Positions 42,927 to 51,404 of a stretch of 64,000 nucleotides of DNA are shown here, in pieces; the first letter of the stretch is position 1; each line of letters begins with the position of its first letter. A program made the translations under genes and the position numbers. The stretch comes from Betaproteobacteria bacterium. GTDB taxonomy: Bacteria; Pseudomonadota; Gammaproteobacteria; Burkholderiales; Usitatibacteraceae. The notes beneath the pieces are model-generated. The model was not told where the DNA came from and did no database searches. It worked only from the letters and a program-made list of their open reading frames with translations. The stretch covers positions 124,001 through 188,000 of the forward strand of contig JADJMI010000004.1 of NCBI GenBank assembly GCA_016709665.1. The letters run 5' to 3'.

Positions 42927-43684
42927 CGCTGCACGTCGACCGACTGGGGAGCGGACCGGACCTCGTGCTGCTGCACGGATGGGCGCTGCACGGCGGCGCC
43001 TGGTCGTCCGTGGCCGCACGCCTCGCGGCCCGCTTTCGCCTCCACGTGATCGACCTGCCCGGCCACGGGCATTCGCGCGACCTCGCCTTCACCGATCTCG
43101 ATTCGCTCGCCGCGCAGGTCGCCCCCGCCGTGCCCGAAGGCAGCGCCGTGTGCGGCTGGTCGCTCGGCGCGCACGTGGCGATGAGGCTCGCGGAGGTCGC
43201 CTCGCTCGGCATCCGCGCGCTGGGGCTCGTGGCATCGACGCCATCCTTCGTGACTCGCGACGGATGGTCACCGGGCATCGCGCCCGCGGTGCTGGAAGGC
43301 TTCCGGCGGGACTTGCGTCGCGACCGCATCGCCACCGTGCGCGCCTTCCTGCAACTCAATGCGCGCGGGGCGAGTGGCGCGCGGGCCTGCGTGCGGCGAC
43401 TCGAGGCGTTGATCGGCGAACGGCCGGCGGCCAGCGGTGCCGCCCTCGCCGCCGGACTCGACGTGCTGGCCTGCACGGATCTTCGCACCCGGTCCGCGGC
43501 GCTCTCGCAGCCCGCCCTCGTGATCCACGGCCTGCGCGACGAGCTCGTGCCCGTCGAGGCGGGGCGCCTCCTCGCGGCGTCCTTGCCGAACGCGCGCTTC
43601 GTCGGCATCGACGATGCGGCCCACGCCCCGCTCGTCAGCCACGCCGACGCGCTCGCCACCGCACTGGAACGCCTCGATGGCTGA
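42923..43684 (+). CDS. bioH: Pimeloyl-ACP methyl ester carboxylesterase
   Basis: A 253-residue alpha/beta hydrolase that removes the methyl group added by BioC, ending the pimeloyl synthesis cycle. The N-terminal LLHGWALHGGAW, the nucleophile elbow CGWSLGAH, the Asp in IHGLRDELVP and the His in DDAAHAPL form the triad environment. Its start overlaps the bioF stop and its end overlaps the bioC start by 8 bases. Confidence 0.94.
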   Translation: MTLHVDRLGSGPDLVLLHGWALHGGAWSSVAARLAARFRLHVIDLPGHGHSRDLAFTDLDSLAAQVAPAVPEGSAVCGWSLGAHVAMRLAEVASLGIRALGLVASTPSFVTRDGWSPGIAPAVLEGFRRDLRRDRIATVRAFLQLNARGASGARACVRRLEALIGERPAASGAALAAGLDVLACTDLRTRSAALSQPALVIHGLRDELVPVEAGRLLAASLPNARFVGIDDAAHAPLVSHADALATALERLDG

Positions 43685-44552
43685 ATCCGTGCGACCGGTG
43701 AAGGGCGACGTGCGCCGTGCCTTCGACCGCGCCGCTCGCACCTACGATGGCGCGGCCGTGCTCCAGCGGGAGATCTGCGGACGGCTGCTCGAGCATCTCG
43801 ACCCCATGCGCCTCGAGCCGCGACGCGTGGCGGACCTGGGCTGCGGAACAGGCCACGCGTTCGAGGCGCTGGTGAAGCGCTACCCGCGCGCGCGCCTCGT
43901 CGGGCTCGACCTCGCGCCGGCCATGCTCGCCCGGGCCCGCGACCGTTCGCCCTGGTGGCGCCGCGCTCTCGGGGCGGCATCGCCGGCCCTCGTGTGCGCC
44001 GATGCCGAGTTCCTGCCGCTCGCGAGCCACAGCGTGCAGCTCGTGTTCTCGAATCTCGCGCTGCAGTGGTGCGACCCGCCCGCGGCGTTCGCCGAGGCCG
44101 CGCGCGTGCTCGAGCCCGGCGGGCTCCTGCTCTTTTCCACCTTCGGGCCCGACACGCTGAAGGAACTGCGCGCGGCGTTCGCCGAAGCCGACGGCGCACC
44201 CCACGTCAACGCCTTCGTCGACATGCACGACCTGGGCGACGCGCTCGTGGCAGCGGGGCTTTCGGATCCCGTGATGGACATGGAGATCATCACGGTGGAG
44301 TACGACACGGCCGGGGCGGTGGCGCGCGACCTGAAGGCCATCGGCGCGGTGAACTCCCTGGCCGCCCGGTCGCGAGGCCTTCCGGGGCGCGCCCGCTGGG
44401 ATCGCATGACGCGAGCCTACGAGCGATTCCGCCGCGAGGGGCGCCTGCCCGCCACGTTCGAGGTCGTGTACGGACACGCCTGGAAGGTGCCCCCGACGAA
44501 GCTCGCCGATGGCCGGCAGGTCGTGGCTTTCGCGCCGAAGGCACCGAGATGA
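43677..44552 (+). CDS. bioC: Malonyl-ACP O-methyltransferase
   Basis: A 291-residue SAM-dependent methyltransferase starting biotin's pimeloyl chain. Typical features are the N-terminal FDRAARTYD, the SAM loop VADLGCGTGHAFEAL, SNLALQWCDP and LLFSTFGPDTLKEL. It is embedded in the bio operon with overlaps on both sides (bioH before, bioD after). Confidence 0.95.
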   Translation: MAESVRPVKGDVRRAFDRAARTYDGAAVLQREICGRLLEHLDPMRLEPRRVADLGCGTGHAFEALVKRYPRARLVGLDLAPAMLARARDRSPWWRRALGAASPALVCADAEFLPLASHSVQLVFSNLALQWCDPPAAFAEAARVLEPGGLLLFSTFGPDTLKELRAAFAEADGAPHVNAFVDMHDLGDALVAAGLSDPVMDMEIITVEYDTAGAVARDLKAIGAVNSLAARSRGLPGRARWDRMTRAYERFRREGRLPATFEVVYGHAWKVPPTKLADGRQVVAFAPKAPR

Positions 44553-45235
44553 CCGGCGTCTTCGTCACCGGCACCGACACGGGCGTCGGCAAGACCTTCG
44601 CCTCCTGCGTGCTCGTGCACGCACTGCGCGATGCCGGCCTCGTTCCCTGGCCCATGAAGCCGATCGCCGCCGGCGCGATCGATTCGCCGCAAGGCCCGGC
44701 GAACGAGGACACGCTGGCCCTCGCGCGCGCGGCCGGAAGCCTCGCCGCGCCCCTCGCCGCGATGACGCCGATCCTTCTCGCCGAGGCCATGGCTCCCCAC
44801 ATCGCGGCCGAACGCGAGGGGCGCACGCTGTCGCTCGATCCCGTGCTCGCGGCGTGGCGTGCCAGGCCCGGGGGCACGTTCGCCGTCGTCGAAGGCGTCG
44901 GCGGCTTCCGGGTGCCGCTCGGTCCGGCCCTCGACACGGTGGACCTCGCGCGTGCCTTCGCCCTGCCCGTCGTGCTCGTCGTCGGCCTGCGCCTGGGCTG
45001 CCTCAACCACGCGCTACTCACCGCCGAATCGATCGCGAGTGCCGGGCTGCCGCTCGCCGGCTGGATCGCGAATGCCGTCGATCCGGCGATGGTCGTGCCC
45101 GACGAGAACGTGTCGGCCCTCGCCGCGCGGCTTCCCGCCCCCCTCCTGGGCCGGCTGCCCCACGCACCCGGCGCCGACCCGCGCACGCTCACCGCGCATC
45201 TCGGCCTCGCGCCGCTCTTTCGCGAGGCGCCATGA
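44549..45235 (+). CDS. bioD: Dethiobiotin synthetase
   Basis: A 228-residue ATP-dependent ligase forming the ureido ring of dethiobiotin. The P-loop GTDTGVGKTFAS is near residue 8, the MKPIAAGA motif near 36, and EGVGGFRVPLG in the middle. It overlaps bioC and the following HAD gene by ATGA. No bioA is in the window. Confidence 0.95.
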   Translation: MTGVFVTGTDTGVGKTFASCVLVHALRDAGLVPWPMKPIAAGAIDSPQGPANEDTLALARAAGSLAAPLAAMTPILLAEAMAPHIAAEREGRTLSLDPVLAAWRARPGGTFAVVEGVGGFRVPLGPALDTVDLARAFALPVVLVVGLRLGCLNHALLTAESIASAGLPLAGWIANAVDPAMVVPDENVSALAARLPAPLLGRLPHAPGADPRTLTAHLGLAPLFREAP

Positions 45236-45879
45236 AGGCCGTTCTCTTCGACCTCGACGGCACGCTCACGGACCCGCGGGAAGGCATCACGCGTTGCATC
45301 GCCTACGCGCTCGAGCGCATGGGACTGGTGCCGCCGCCCCTCGACGACCTCACCTTCGCCATCGGCCCGCCGCTGCGCGCCTCGCTCGCGACACTGATCG
45401 GCACCGACTCGCGCGATGCGGTCGAGCGCGCCATCGGACACTATCGCGAGCGGTTCGCCGACGTCGGCCTCTTCGAGAACGCGCCGTACGAGGGCATCGC
45501 CCCGGCCCTCGCCCGCCTGCGCGAGGCCGGCCTGCCCCTCTTCGTCGCCACCTCGAAGCCGAGGGTCTACGCCGAGCGGATCGTCCGCCACTTCGCGCTC
45601 GACGCGCACTTCGAGGCGGTGCACGGATGCGAACTCGACGGCACGCGGGAGGACAAGCGCGACCTGCTCGCCCACCTGCTGCCGTACCACGGCCTCGATC
45701 CGCGCGTGACGGCGATGGTCGGGGACCGCGGCGCCGACATGATCGCGGCACGCCACCACGGAACGCGGGCCGTCGGCGTCCTCTGGGGCTACGGAAGCCA
45801 CGACGAACTGCAAGCGGCGGGCGCGAGCCATTGCGCCGCGACCCCCGGCGACCTCGCGCCGATCCTGCTCGGCACCTAG
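45232..45879 (+). CDS. HAD-family phosphatase (phosphoglycolate phosphatase-like)
   Basis: A 215-residue HAD hydrolase with the nucleophile motif FDLDGTLTD at residues 6-14, TSKP as motif II near residue 105, and the acidic motif MVGDRGADMIAA near 160. An alpha-helical cap separates motifs I and II. It is translationally coupled to bioD but has no known biotin role; substrate unknown. Confidence 0.88.
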   Translation: MKAVLFDLDGTLTDPREGITRCIAYALERMGLVPPPLDDLTFAIGPPLRASLATLIGTDSRDAVERAIGHYRERFADVGLFENAPYEGIAPALARLREAGLPLFVATSKPRVYAERIVRHFALDAHFEAVHGCELDGTREDKRDLLAHLLPYHGLDPRVTAMVGDRGADMIAARHHGTRAVGVLWGYGSHDELQAAGASHCAATPGDLAPILLGT

Positions 45880-45915
45880 CGCGCACCAAACCGGACCCGC
45901 GCAACGGGCCTTCCG

Positions 45916-45930
45916 GCACCGCAACGGTGC
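45916..45930 (+). promoter_or_regulatory. Putative NtrC binding site
   Basis: GCACCGCAACGGTGC matches the NtrC enhancer pattern GCACC-N5-GGTGC with perfect 6-base inverted arms (GCACCG/CGGTGC). It lies 41 bases upstream of a sigma-54 promoter match. Confidence 0.68.
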
Positions 45931-45971
45931 GGCCTCGTCGCCTCGCACGGCGCAATGCGGCGCGACCCGCG

Positions 45972-45987
45972 TGGCACGGATGCTGCT
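45972..45987 (+). promoter_or_regulatory. Sigma-54 (-24/-12) promoter of the cyanate operon
   Basis: TGGCACGGATGCTGCT matches TGGCAC-N5-TTGC(A/T) at every key position but one (C for the first T of the -12 box), with correct GG/GC spacing. It lies 34 bases before the substrate-binding protein's ATG. Confidence 0.78.
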
Positions 45988-46021
45988 AACTCCCGGGCAT
46001 CCGAAACCGCGAGGTGTCCCG

Positions 46022-47362
46022 ATGAGTCTCTTCCGCAATCCGTTCGACGGCGAAACCAACCTCACCTGCGCCTGCGGCCGCCATTCCACGCAGGCCGAGC
46101 ACGACGTCGACGCCGAGAAGCTCTCGCGCCAGGCCCTCGAGAACGCCGTGATGCGTTCGCTCTTCCCGAAGGACGCCGAGCGCCGCCGCTTCATCCGCTC
46201 CGTCGGCGCGGGCACCGCGTCCGCCGCGATCGCGAGCCTCTTCCCCTTCGGCGCGCTGGAGGCCATGGCGCAGGACAAGGGCAAGGTCGAGAAGAAGGAC
46301 CTCAAGGTCGGCTTCATCCCGATCACCTGCGCGACGCCGCTCATCATGTCCGCGCCGCTCGGCTTCTACGAGAAGCAGGGACTCAACGTCTCCCTGGTCA
46401 AGACCGCGGGATGGGCGCTCATCCGCGACAAGACGATGAACAAGGAGTACGACGCCTCGCACCTGCTCGCGCCGATGCCCCTCGCCATTTCCCTCGGCGT
46501 GGGTTCCGGCGCCATGCCCATGCAGGTGGCCACGATCCAGAACTCGAACGGCCAGGCGATCACGCTCGCCATGAAGCACAAGGACAAGCGCGATCCGAAG
46601 CAATGGAAGGGCTTCAAGTTCGCCGTGCCCTTCGAGTTCTCGATGCACAACTTCCTCCTGCGCTACTACGTGGCCGAGCACGGGCTCGATCCGGACAAGG
46701 ACATCCAGATCCGCGTCGTGCCCCCGCCCGAGATGGTGGCGAACCTGCGGGCCGGCAATCTCGACGGCTATCTCGGCCCCGACCCGTTCAACCAGCGCGC
46801 GGTCTACGACCAGGTGGGCTTCATCCACCTGCTCACCAAGGACCTCTGGGACGGCCACCCCTGCTGTTCGTTCGGGGTGAGAAGCGAATGGGTGAAGGAA
46901 CATCCCAACACCTTCGCCGCGCTCTACCGGGCGATCCTCAACGCGGCCGCCATGGCCGCGAACCCCGCCAACCGCTCGACCATCGCCAACGCGATCGCGC
47001 CGGCCAATTACCTCAACCAGCCCGTCCCGGTGCTCGAGCAGGTGCTCACGGGCAAGTACGCCGACGGCCTGGGCAACGTGAAGAACGTGCCCAACCGCAT
47101 CGAGTTCGATCCCGTGCCCTGGAACGCGCTCGGCGTCTGGATCCTTTCGCAGATGAAGCGCTGGGGATACCTGAAGGGCGACGTGAAGTACCGGGACATC
47201 GTCGACCAGGTGTACCTCATGACGGACGCGAAGAAACGCATGAAGGAGGAAGGCATCCTCGCGCCGGCCGACATGCCCAAGAAGATCGTCGTGATGGGCA
47301 AGTCGTTCGACGCCTCGAAGCCCGACGCCTACGTGAACAGCTTCGCGATCCGCCGCACCTAG
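46022..47362 (+). CDS. cynA: Tat-exported ABC transporter substrate-binding protein for cyanate (NrtA/CynA family)
   Basis: A 446-residue periplasmic binding protein. The twin-arginine signal ERRRFIRSVGAG begins near residue 59, with a hydrophobic core ending ALEAMAQ. The leader is preceded by a long N-terminal region that contains CACGRH and is typical of NrtA/CynA proteins. The NMT1-like fold includes KVGFIPITCATPLIMSAPLGF and GYLGPDPFNQRA. NrtA, CynA and CmpA homologs bind nitrate, cyanate or bicarbonate. Cyanate is inferred because cyanase is the last gene of the operon and no nitrate reductase gene is nearby. It sits behind an NtrC-type site and a sigma-54 promoter. Confidence 0.86.
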   Translation: MSLFRNPFDGETNLTCACGRHSTQAEHDVDAEKLSRQALENAVMRSLFPKDAERRRFIRSVGAGTASAAIASLFPFGALEAMAQDKGKVEKKDLKVGFIPITCATPLIMSAPLGFYEKQGLNVSLVKTAGWALIRDKTMNKEYDASHLLAPMPLAISLGVGSGAMPMQVATIQNSNGQAITLAMKHKDKRDPKQWKGFKFAVPFEFSMHNFLLRYYVAEHGLDPDKDIQIRVVPPPEMVANLRAGNLDGYLGPDPFNQRAVYDQVGFIHLLTKDLWDGHPCCSFGVRSEWVKEHPNTFAALYRAILNAAAMAANPANRSTIANAIAPANYLNQPVPVLEQVLTGKYADGLGNVKNVPNRIEFDPVPWNALGVWILSQMKRWGYLKGDVKYRDIVDQVYLMTDAKKRMKEEGILAPADMPKKIVVMGKSFDASKPDAYVNSFAIRRT

Positions 47363-47364
47363 CC

Positions 47365-48198
47365 ATGTCCGTCCGCGCGCGTTCGGCGATCCTGTCCCTG
47401 CTGCTGCTGGCCGTCTTCCTGGCGGCCTGGCACCTCGCCACGCTGCCGCGCGCGGAATCCGGGGCCTCGGTCGATCCCGAGTACGCGAAGCTGATGGGCC
47501 TCGACAAGCCCAAGTCCGACGGCATGCCGACACCCGCGCAGTTGGCCGGCACGGCGTGGAAGCAGCTCTCCGATCCCTTCTACGACGCCGGCTCCAACGA
47601 CAAGGGCATCGGCATCCAGCTCGCCTACTCGCTCGGGCGCGTCGGGCTCGGCTTCGGGCTGGCCGCCCTGGTCGCGATCCCGCTGGGCTTCCTCATCGGC
47701 CTGTCGCCCCTCGCCTACGGGGCGCTCAATCCCTTCATCCAGGTGTTGAAGCCCATCTCGCCCCTGGCGTGGATGCCTCTCGCGCTCTACACGATCAAGG
47801 ATTCGACCATCTCCTCGATCTTCGTGATCTTCATCTGCTCCATCTGGCCCATGCTCATCAACACGGCCCACGGCGTGGCGAGCGTGCGGCGCGACTGGCT
47901 CAACGTCGCGAAGACCCTCGAGGCCGGCACGGTCCGCACCGCCTTCCAGGTGATCCTGCCCGCCGCGGCACCTACCATCCTCACCGGCATGCGCATCTCG
48001 ATGGGCATCGCCTGGCTCGTCATCGTGGCGGCCGAGATGCTCGTGGGAAACCTCGGGGTGGGTTACTTCGTCTGGAACGAGTGGAACAACCTGTCCCTCT
48101 CCAACGTCATCTTCGCCATCGGCGTCATCGGGGTGGTGGGCATGCTCCTCGACCTGGCGTTCGGCGCCCTGCAGCGCGCAGTCACCTACGTCGAATGA
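47365..48198 (+). CDS. cynB: Cyanate ABC transporter permease (NrtB/CynB family)
   Basis: A 277-residue inner-membrane permease of the nitrate/sulfonate/taurine class, with about six hydrophobic segments. The first is at residues 8-25, followed by a periplasmic stretch of about 60 residues. The EAA-type cytoplasmic loop is seen in KTLEAGTVRTAFQVILPAAAP. It begins 2 bases after the binding-protein stop and overlaps the ATPase gene by ATGA. Confidence 0.88.
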   Translation: MSVRARSAILSLLLLAVFLAAWHLATLPRAESGASVDPEYAKLMGLDKPKSDGMPTPAQLAGTAWKQLSDPFYDAGSNDKGIGIQLAYSLGRVGLGFGLAALVAIPLGFLIGLSPLAYGALNPFIQVLKPISPLAWMPLALYTIKDSTISSIFVIFICSIWPMLINTAHGVASVRRDWLNVAKTLEAGTVRTAFQVILPAAAPTILTGMRISMGIAWLVIVAAEMLVGNLGVGYFVWNEWNNLSLSNVIFAIGVIGVVGMLLDLAFGALQRAVTYVE

Positions 48199-49100
48199 GC
48201 GCCGCCTTCCTTCAGGTCCGGGGGCTCACCCGGCGCTGGTCGCCCGGCGCGAAGCCCGTCTTCGAGAACGTCTCCTTCGCCCTCGAACGCGGCGAGTTCG
48301 TCTGCATCATCGGCCATTCGGGCTGCGGCAAGACGACCATCCTCAACATCCTGGCCGGCCTCGACGAGGCCTCCGGGGGCGAGGTGATCATGGACGGCCG
48401 CGAGGTCTCCGGGCCCAGCCTCGACCGGGGCGTGGTCTTCCAGGGGCATGCGCTCATGCCGTGGCTCACGGTGCGCCGGAACATCGGCTTCGCGGTGAAG
48501 TCGCGCTGGCCGGACTGGAACCGCGAGAAGGTCGGCGCCCACTGCCAGAAGTACATCGACCTGGTGCGCCTCACGGGCAACGAGGACAAGAAGCCCTCCG
48601 CCCTCTCCGGCGGCATGAAGCAGCGCGTCGGGATCGCGCGCGCCTTCGCGATCCAGCCCAAGATGCTCCTGCTCGACGAGCCCTTCGGGGCGCTGGACGC
48701 CCTCACGCGCGGGGCCATCCAGGACGAGCTCACGTCGATCTGCGCGGAGACGCACCAGACCGTCTTCATGATCACGCACGACGTCGACGAGGCGATCCTG
48801 CTCGCCGACAAGATCCTGCTCATGACCAACGGGCCGCAGGCCCGGATCGCCGAGATCGTGGTGAACACGCTCCCGCGCGTGCGCTCCCGGCACGACATCC
48901 ACCACCACCCGCACTACTACCGCCTGCGCAACCACCTCGTGGATTTCCTCGTCCATCGCTCGAAGCTGCTGCAGGAGGGCCGCGAGGACGAGGCCGCCAA
49001 CGAACGGCTGCCGCGCGTGGTGATGCCCGGCCTCGCGGACCACGAGATCGTGCCGGGCGAGGCCGCCGAACGCGTGCCCGCCCTCAAGCAGGTGAAGTGA
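48195..49100 (+). CDS. cynD: Cyanate ABC transporter ATP-binding protein (NrtD/CynD family)
   Basis: A 301-residue ATPase with Walker A GHSGCGKTT near residue 40, the Q-loop VFQGHALMPWL, signature LSGGMKQRVGIARAFA, Walker B MLLLDEPFGALDA and switch His in MITHDVDEA. A His-rich segment (HDIHHHPHYYRLRN) and a C-terminal tail follow. The tail is shorter than in NrtC and lacks a fused binding domain. It powers the CynAB-type importer. Confidence 0.9.
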   Translation: MSAAFLQVRGLTRRWSPGAKPVFENVSFALERGEFVCIIGHSGCGKTTILNILAGLDEASGGEVIMDGREVSGPSLDRGVVFQGHALMPWLTVRRNIGFAVKSRWPDWNREKVGAHCQKYIDLVRLTGNEDKKPSALSGGMKQRVGIARAFAIQPKMLLLDEPFGALDALTRGAIQDELTSICAETHQTVFMITHDVDEAILLADKILLMTNGPQARIAEIVVNTLPRVRSRHDIHHHPHYYRLRNHLVDFLVHRSKLLQEGREDEAANERLPRVVMPGLADHEIVPGEAAERVPALKQVK

Positions 49101-49159
49101 ATCCCCACGAAGCACCGGAGAGGAGAAAACCCGATGAACCCACCGCAGAAGGAAGCCGC

Positions 49160-49612
49160 ATGAAGCCCATGACCCGCGAAGACGTCACCGACCTCATCTA
49201 CTCCGCCAAGGTGCAGAAGGGCATCAAGTGGGCCGACGTCGCGAAGAAGGTCGGCGAATCGAAGGAATGGGTCACGGCAGCCTGCCTGGGCCAGATGACG
49301 CTCACGAAGGCGCAGGCGGAGAAGGTCGGCAAGATCTTCGGGCTGCCCGCGCCTGCCGTGAAGCTCCTGCAGGCGGTGCCGTACAAGGGATCGCTCCCGA
49401 CGGCCGTGCCGACCGACCCGCTGATCTACCGCTGGTACGAGATCGTCAACGTGTACGGCACGACGATCAAGGAGCTCATCCACGAGGAGTTCGGCGACGG
49501 CATCATGAGCGCCATCGACTTCTCCATGGACATCCAGCGCGAGCCGGACCCGAAGGGCGACCGCGTGCACGTGGTGCTCTCCGGGAAGTTCCTGCCCTAC
49601 AAGACCTACTAG
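49160..49612 (+). CDS. cynS: Cyanase (cyanate hydratase)
   Basis: A 150-residue enzyme converting cyanate plus bicarbonate to ammonia and CO2. An N-terminal helical domain is followed by the unique C-terminal cyanase fold. Arg91, Glu94 and Ser117 keep the same spacing as the E. coli catalytic residues Arg96, Glu99 and Ser122, within RWYEIVNVYGTTIKEL and FGDGIMSAIDF. It is the last gene of the transporter operon and overlaps the convergent Nudix gene's stop. It would supply ammonia when nitrogen is scarce. Confidence 0.97.
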   Translation: MKPMTREDVTDLIYSAKVQKGIKWADVAKKVGESKEWVTAACLGQMTLTKAQAEKVGKIFGLPAPAVKLLQAVPYKGSLPTAVPTDPLIYRWYEIVNVYGTTIKELIHEEFGDGIMSAIDFSMDIQREPDPKGDRVHVVLSGKFLPYKTY

Positions 49613-50538
49613 GCGAAGGCCGCGCTTCGCAGCGCGATGCCGTGCGCGCCATGGCGCCTCGCTTCGGCGAGGTCGCCGTGGACGAGCCCGCCGATGGCAT
49701 AGACGGGCATCGGCAATCCCGCGGACAACACGCCGAACCCGTCCCAGCCGATGCCGGGCGCGCCGGGGTGCGTGGGCGTGGGCTTCACCGGGCCGACAAC
49801 GGCATAGTCGAGCCCCAGCGCCGCGGCCTTCTCCAGTTCCACCCGCGTGTGGCACGAGGCGCCGACGAGCGCATCGGGCGGGCGGGCTCCGGCCGCGACC
49901 AGCGCGGCCGACGTGAGATGCACGCCGCCGGCCTGCGGAAAATGCCCGCAGTCGCTGTTCACCACGACCGGCGCGCCGAAGGGGTCGGCGCGCGCGAGGG
50001 TACGCGACAGCAGGTGCTGCACGCGAAGGGGGTCGAGCCCCTTCTCGCGGATCTGCACGAGCACCCTTTCCCGCGCCAGGCACCCGGAGAGGCCGGCGAT
50101 CCATCCATCGAAGGTCGAATCCGAGGCGCTCGAGACGACCATCACCGGCGGGAGGGCGAGCGACGCGAGCACGGGCGCGTTGGCGGGCAGCATCGGCGAG
50201 ACCGTGGTGGCCCCCGGCCGTTGCCAGGCGATTCCCTGGTCCTCCAGGGGCCGCGGCTCGCCGTCCCACGACGTGACGCGGAAGAAGTGCAGGCGCACCG
50301 TCGCGTGGGTATAGGCGTACACGCGGGTGATCCACGGCGTCGCCTCGCGAACCGCGATGTCGAGTTCTTCCTTCAGCTCCCGCGCGAGGGCTTCGCGCGC
50401 ATCCTCGCCCGGCTCGATCTTGCCGCCCGGGAATTCCCAGTAGCCCGGATAGGGCTTGCCCTCGGGCCGGCACGCGAGCAGGAATTCGCCGTCGGGCCGC
50501 TCGATGACGGCCGCGGCCACCTCGGTGATCTTCGTCAC
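49609..50538 (-). CDS. Nudix hydrolase fused to ThiE-like domain
   Basis: A 309-residue fusion. Residues about 1-130 are a MutT-type Nudix domain with the box GGKIEPGEDAREALARELKEEL (residues 39-60), expected to hydrolyse oxidised nucleotides such as 8-oxo-dGTP. Residues about 135-305 resemble thiamine-phosphate synthase, with HLTSAALVAAGARPP, VGASCHT, VVGPVKPTPTHPG and YAIGGL. The lysine of the canonical ThiE phosphate loop is not obvious there. Fusions of this type are known in other proteobacteria. The start is GTG at 50538, overlapping the DUF815 gene. Confidence 0.87.
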   Translation of the reverse strand: MTKITEVAAAVIERPDGEFLLACRPEGKPYPGYWEFPGGKIEPGEDAREALARELKEELDIAVREATPWITRVYAYTHATVRLHFFRVTSWDGEPRPLEDQGIAWQRPGATTVSPMLPANAPVLASLALPPVMVVSSASDSTFDGWIAGLSGCLARERVLVQIREKGLDPLRVQHLLSRTLARADPFGAPVVVNSDCGHFPQAGGVHLTSAALVAAGARPPDALVGASCHTRVELEKAAALGLDYAVVGPVKPTPTHPGAPGIGWDGFGVLSAGLPMPVYAIGGLVHGDLAEARRHGAHGIALRSAAFA

Positions 50539-51404
50539 GGGCGGGCGCGGGCGCCGCGGCCGACGTAGTCGCGCGCGAACTGGAACGCGACGCGGCCGCT
50601 GCGCGAGCCGCGTTCGAGCGCCCACAATCTCGCGGCGGCATGGAGCCCTCCGTCCACCTTGCCGCCGAGCACGCCGACCCAGTGTTCGGCGATGTGCAGG
50701 TACTGCTCCTGGTCGAAGGGGTAGAAGGAGACCCACAGGCCGAAGCGCTCGGAGAGGGAGATCTTTTCCTCCGTCGTCTCCCCCGGGTGGATCTCGCCGT
50801 CGACGTGCTTCGCCTCGAGGTTCTCGTCCATGAACTCCGGCATCAGGTGCCGGCGGTTCGAGGTGGCGTAGACGAGCAGGTTCGCCGAGGAGCCGGCGAT
50901 GGAGCCGTCCAGGATGGCCTTGAGCGCCTTGTAGCCGCCCTCCGAAGCCTCGAACGACAGGTCGTCGCAGAAGACGATGAAGCGTTCCTTGCGGTCGGCG
51001 ACGAGGTCCGCGATGTCCGGCAGGTCCACGAGGTCGGACTTGTCCACCTCGATGAGACGAAGTCCGCGTCGCGAGCATTCCGACAGGGCCGCCTTCACGA
51101 GCGAGCTCTTGCCCGTGCCGCGCGCGCCGGTGAGCAGCACGTTGTTGGCGGGACGGCCGGCGACGAACTGCGCCGTGTTGTCGCGCACGCGCTTCTTCTG
51201 GTCGTCGATGTCCTTGAGGTCCGCGAAGCCGATGGCGTGCGGGTGGCGCACGGGCTCGAGTTGCCCGCGACCGGCGCGCTTGCGCCACCGGAAAGCGGTG
51301 GAGGCGGACCAGTCCACCGGCGGGGCGGCCGGCGGGACGAGGCGTTCGAGGCGATCGAGCAGGTGGCCGAGGCGATCGATGAAGCGGTCGACGGAATCGT
51401 TCAT
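50535..51404 (-). CDS. DUF815 AAA-type ATPase
   Basis: A 289-residue P-loop protein with Walker A GARGTGKSSL near residue 90, Walker B FIVFCDDLSFE near 145, and sensor-1-like YATSNRRHLMPE. These are the marks of the DUF815 (ATP-binding) family. Function unknown. Four-base overlaps with both the upstream methyltransferase and the downstream Nudix gene indicate an operon. Confidence 0.9.
   Translation of the reverse strand: MNDSVDRFIDRLGHLLDRLERLVPPAAPPVDWSASTAFRWRKRAGRGQLEPVRHPHAIGFADLKDIDDQKKRVRDNTAQFVAGRPANNVLLTGARGTGKSSLVKAALSECSRRGLRLIEVDKSDLVDLPDIADLVADRKERFIVFCDDLSFEASEGGYKALKAILDGSIAGSSANLLVYATSNRRHLMPEFMDENLEAKHVDGEIHPGETTEEKISLSERFGLWVSFYPFDQEQYLHIAEHWVGVLGGKVDGGLHAAARLWALERGSRSGRVAFQFARDYVGRGARARP

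Noticed and set aside
46022..49100. Nitrate transporter NrtABD
   Set aside because: Family similarity allows it, but cyanase closes the operon and no nitrate or nitrite reductase gene is nearby, so cyanate is the better substrate guess; not excluded.
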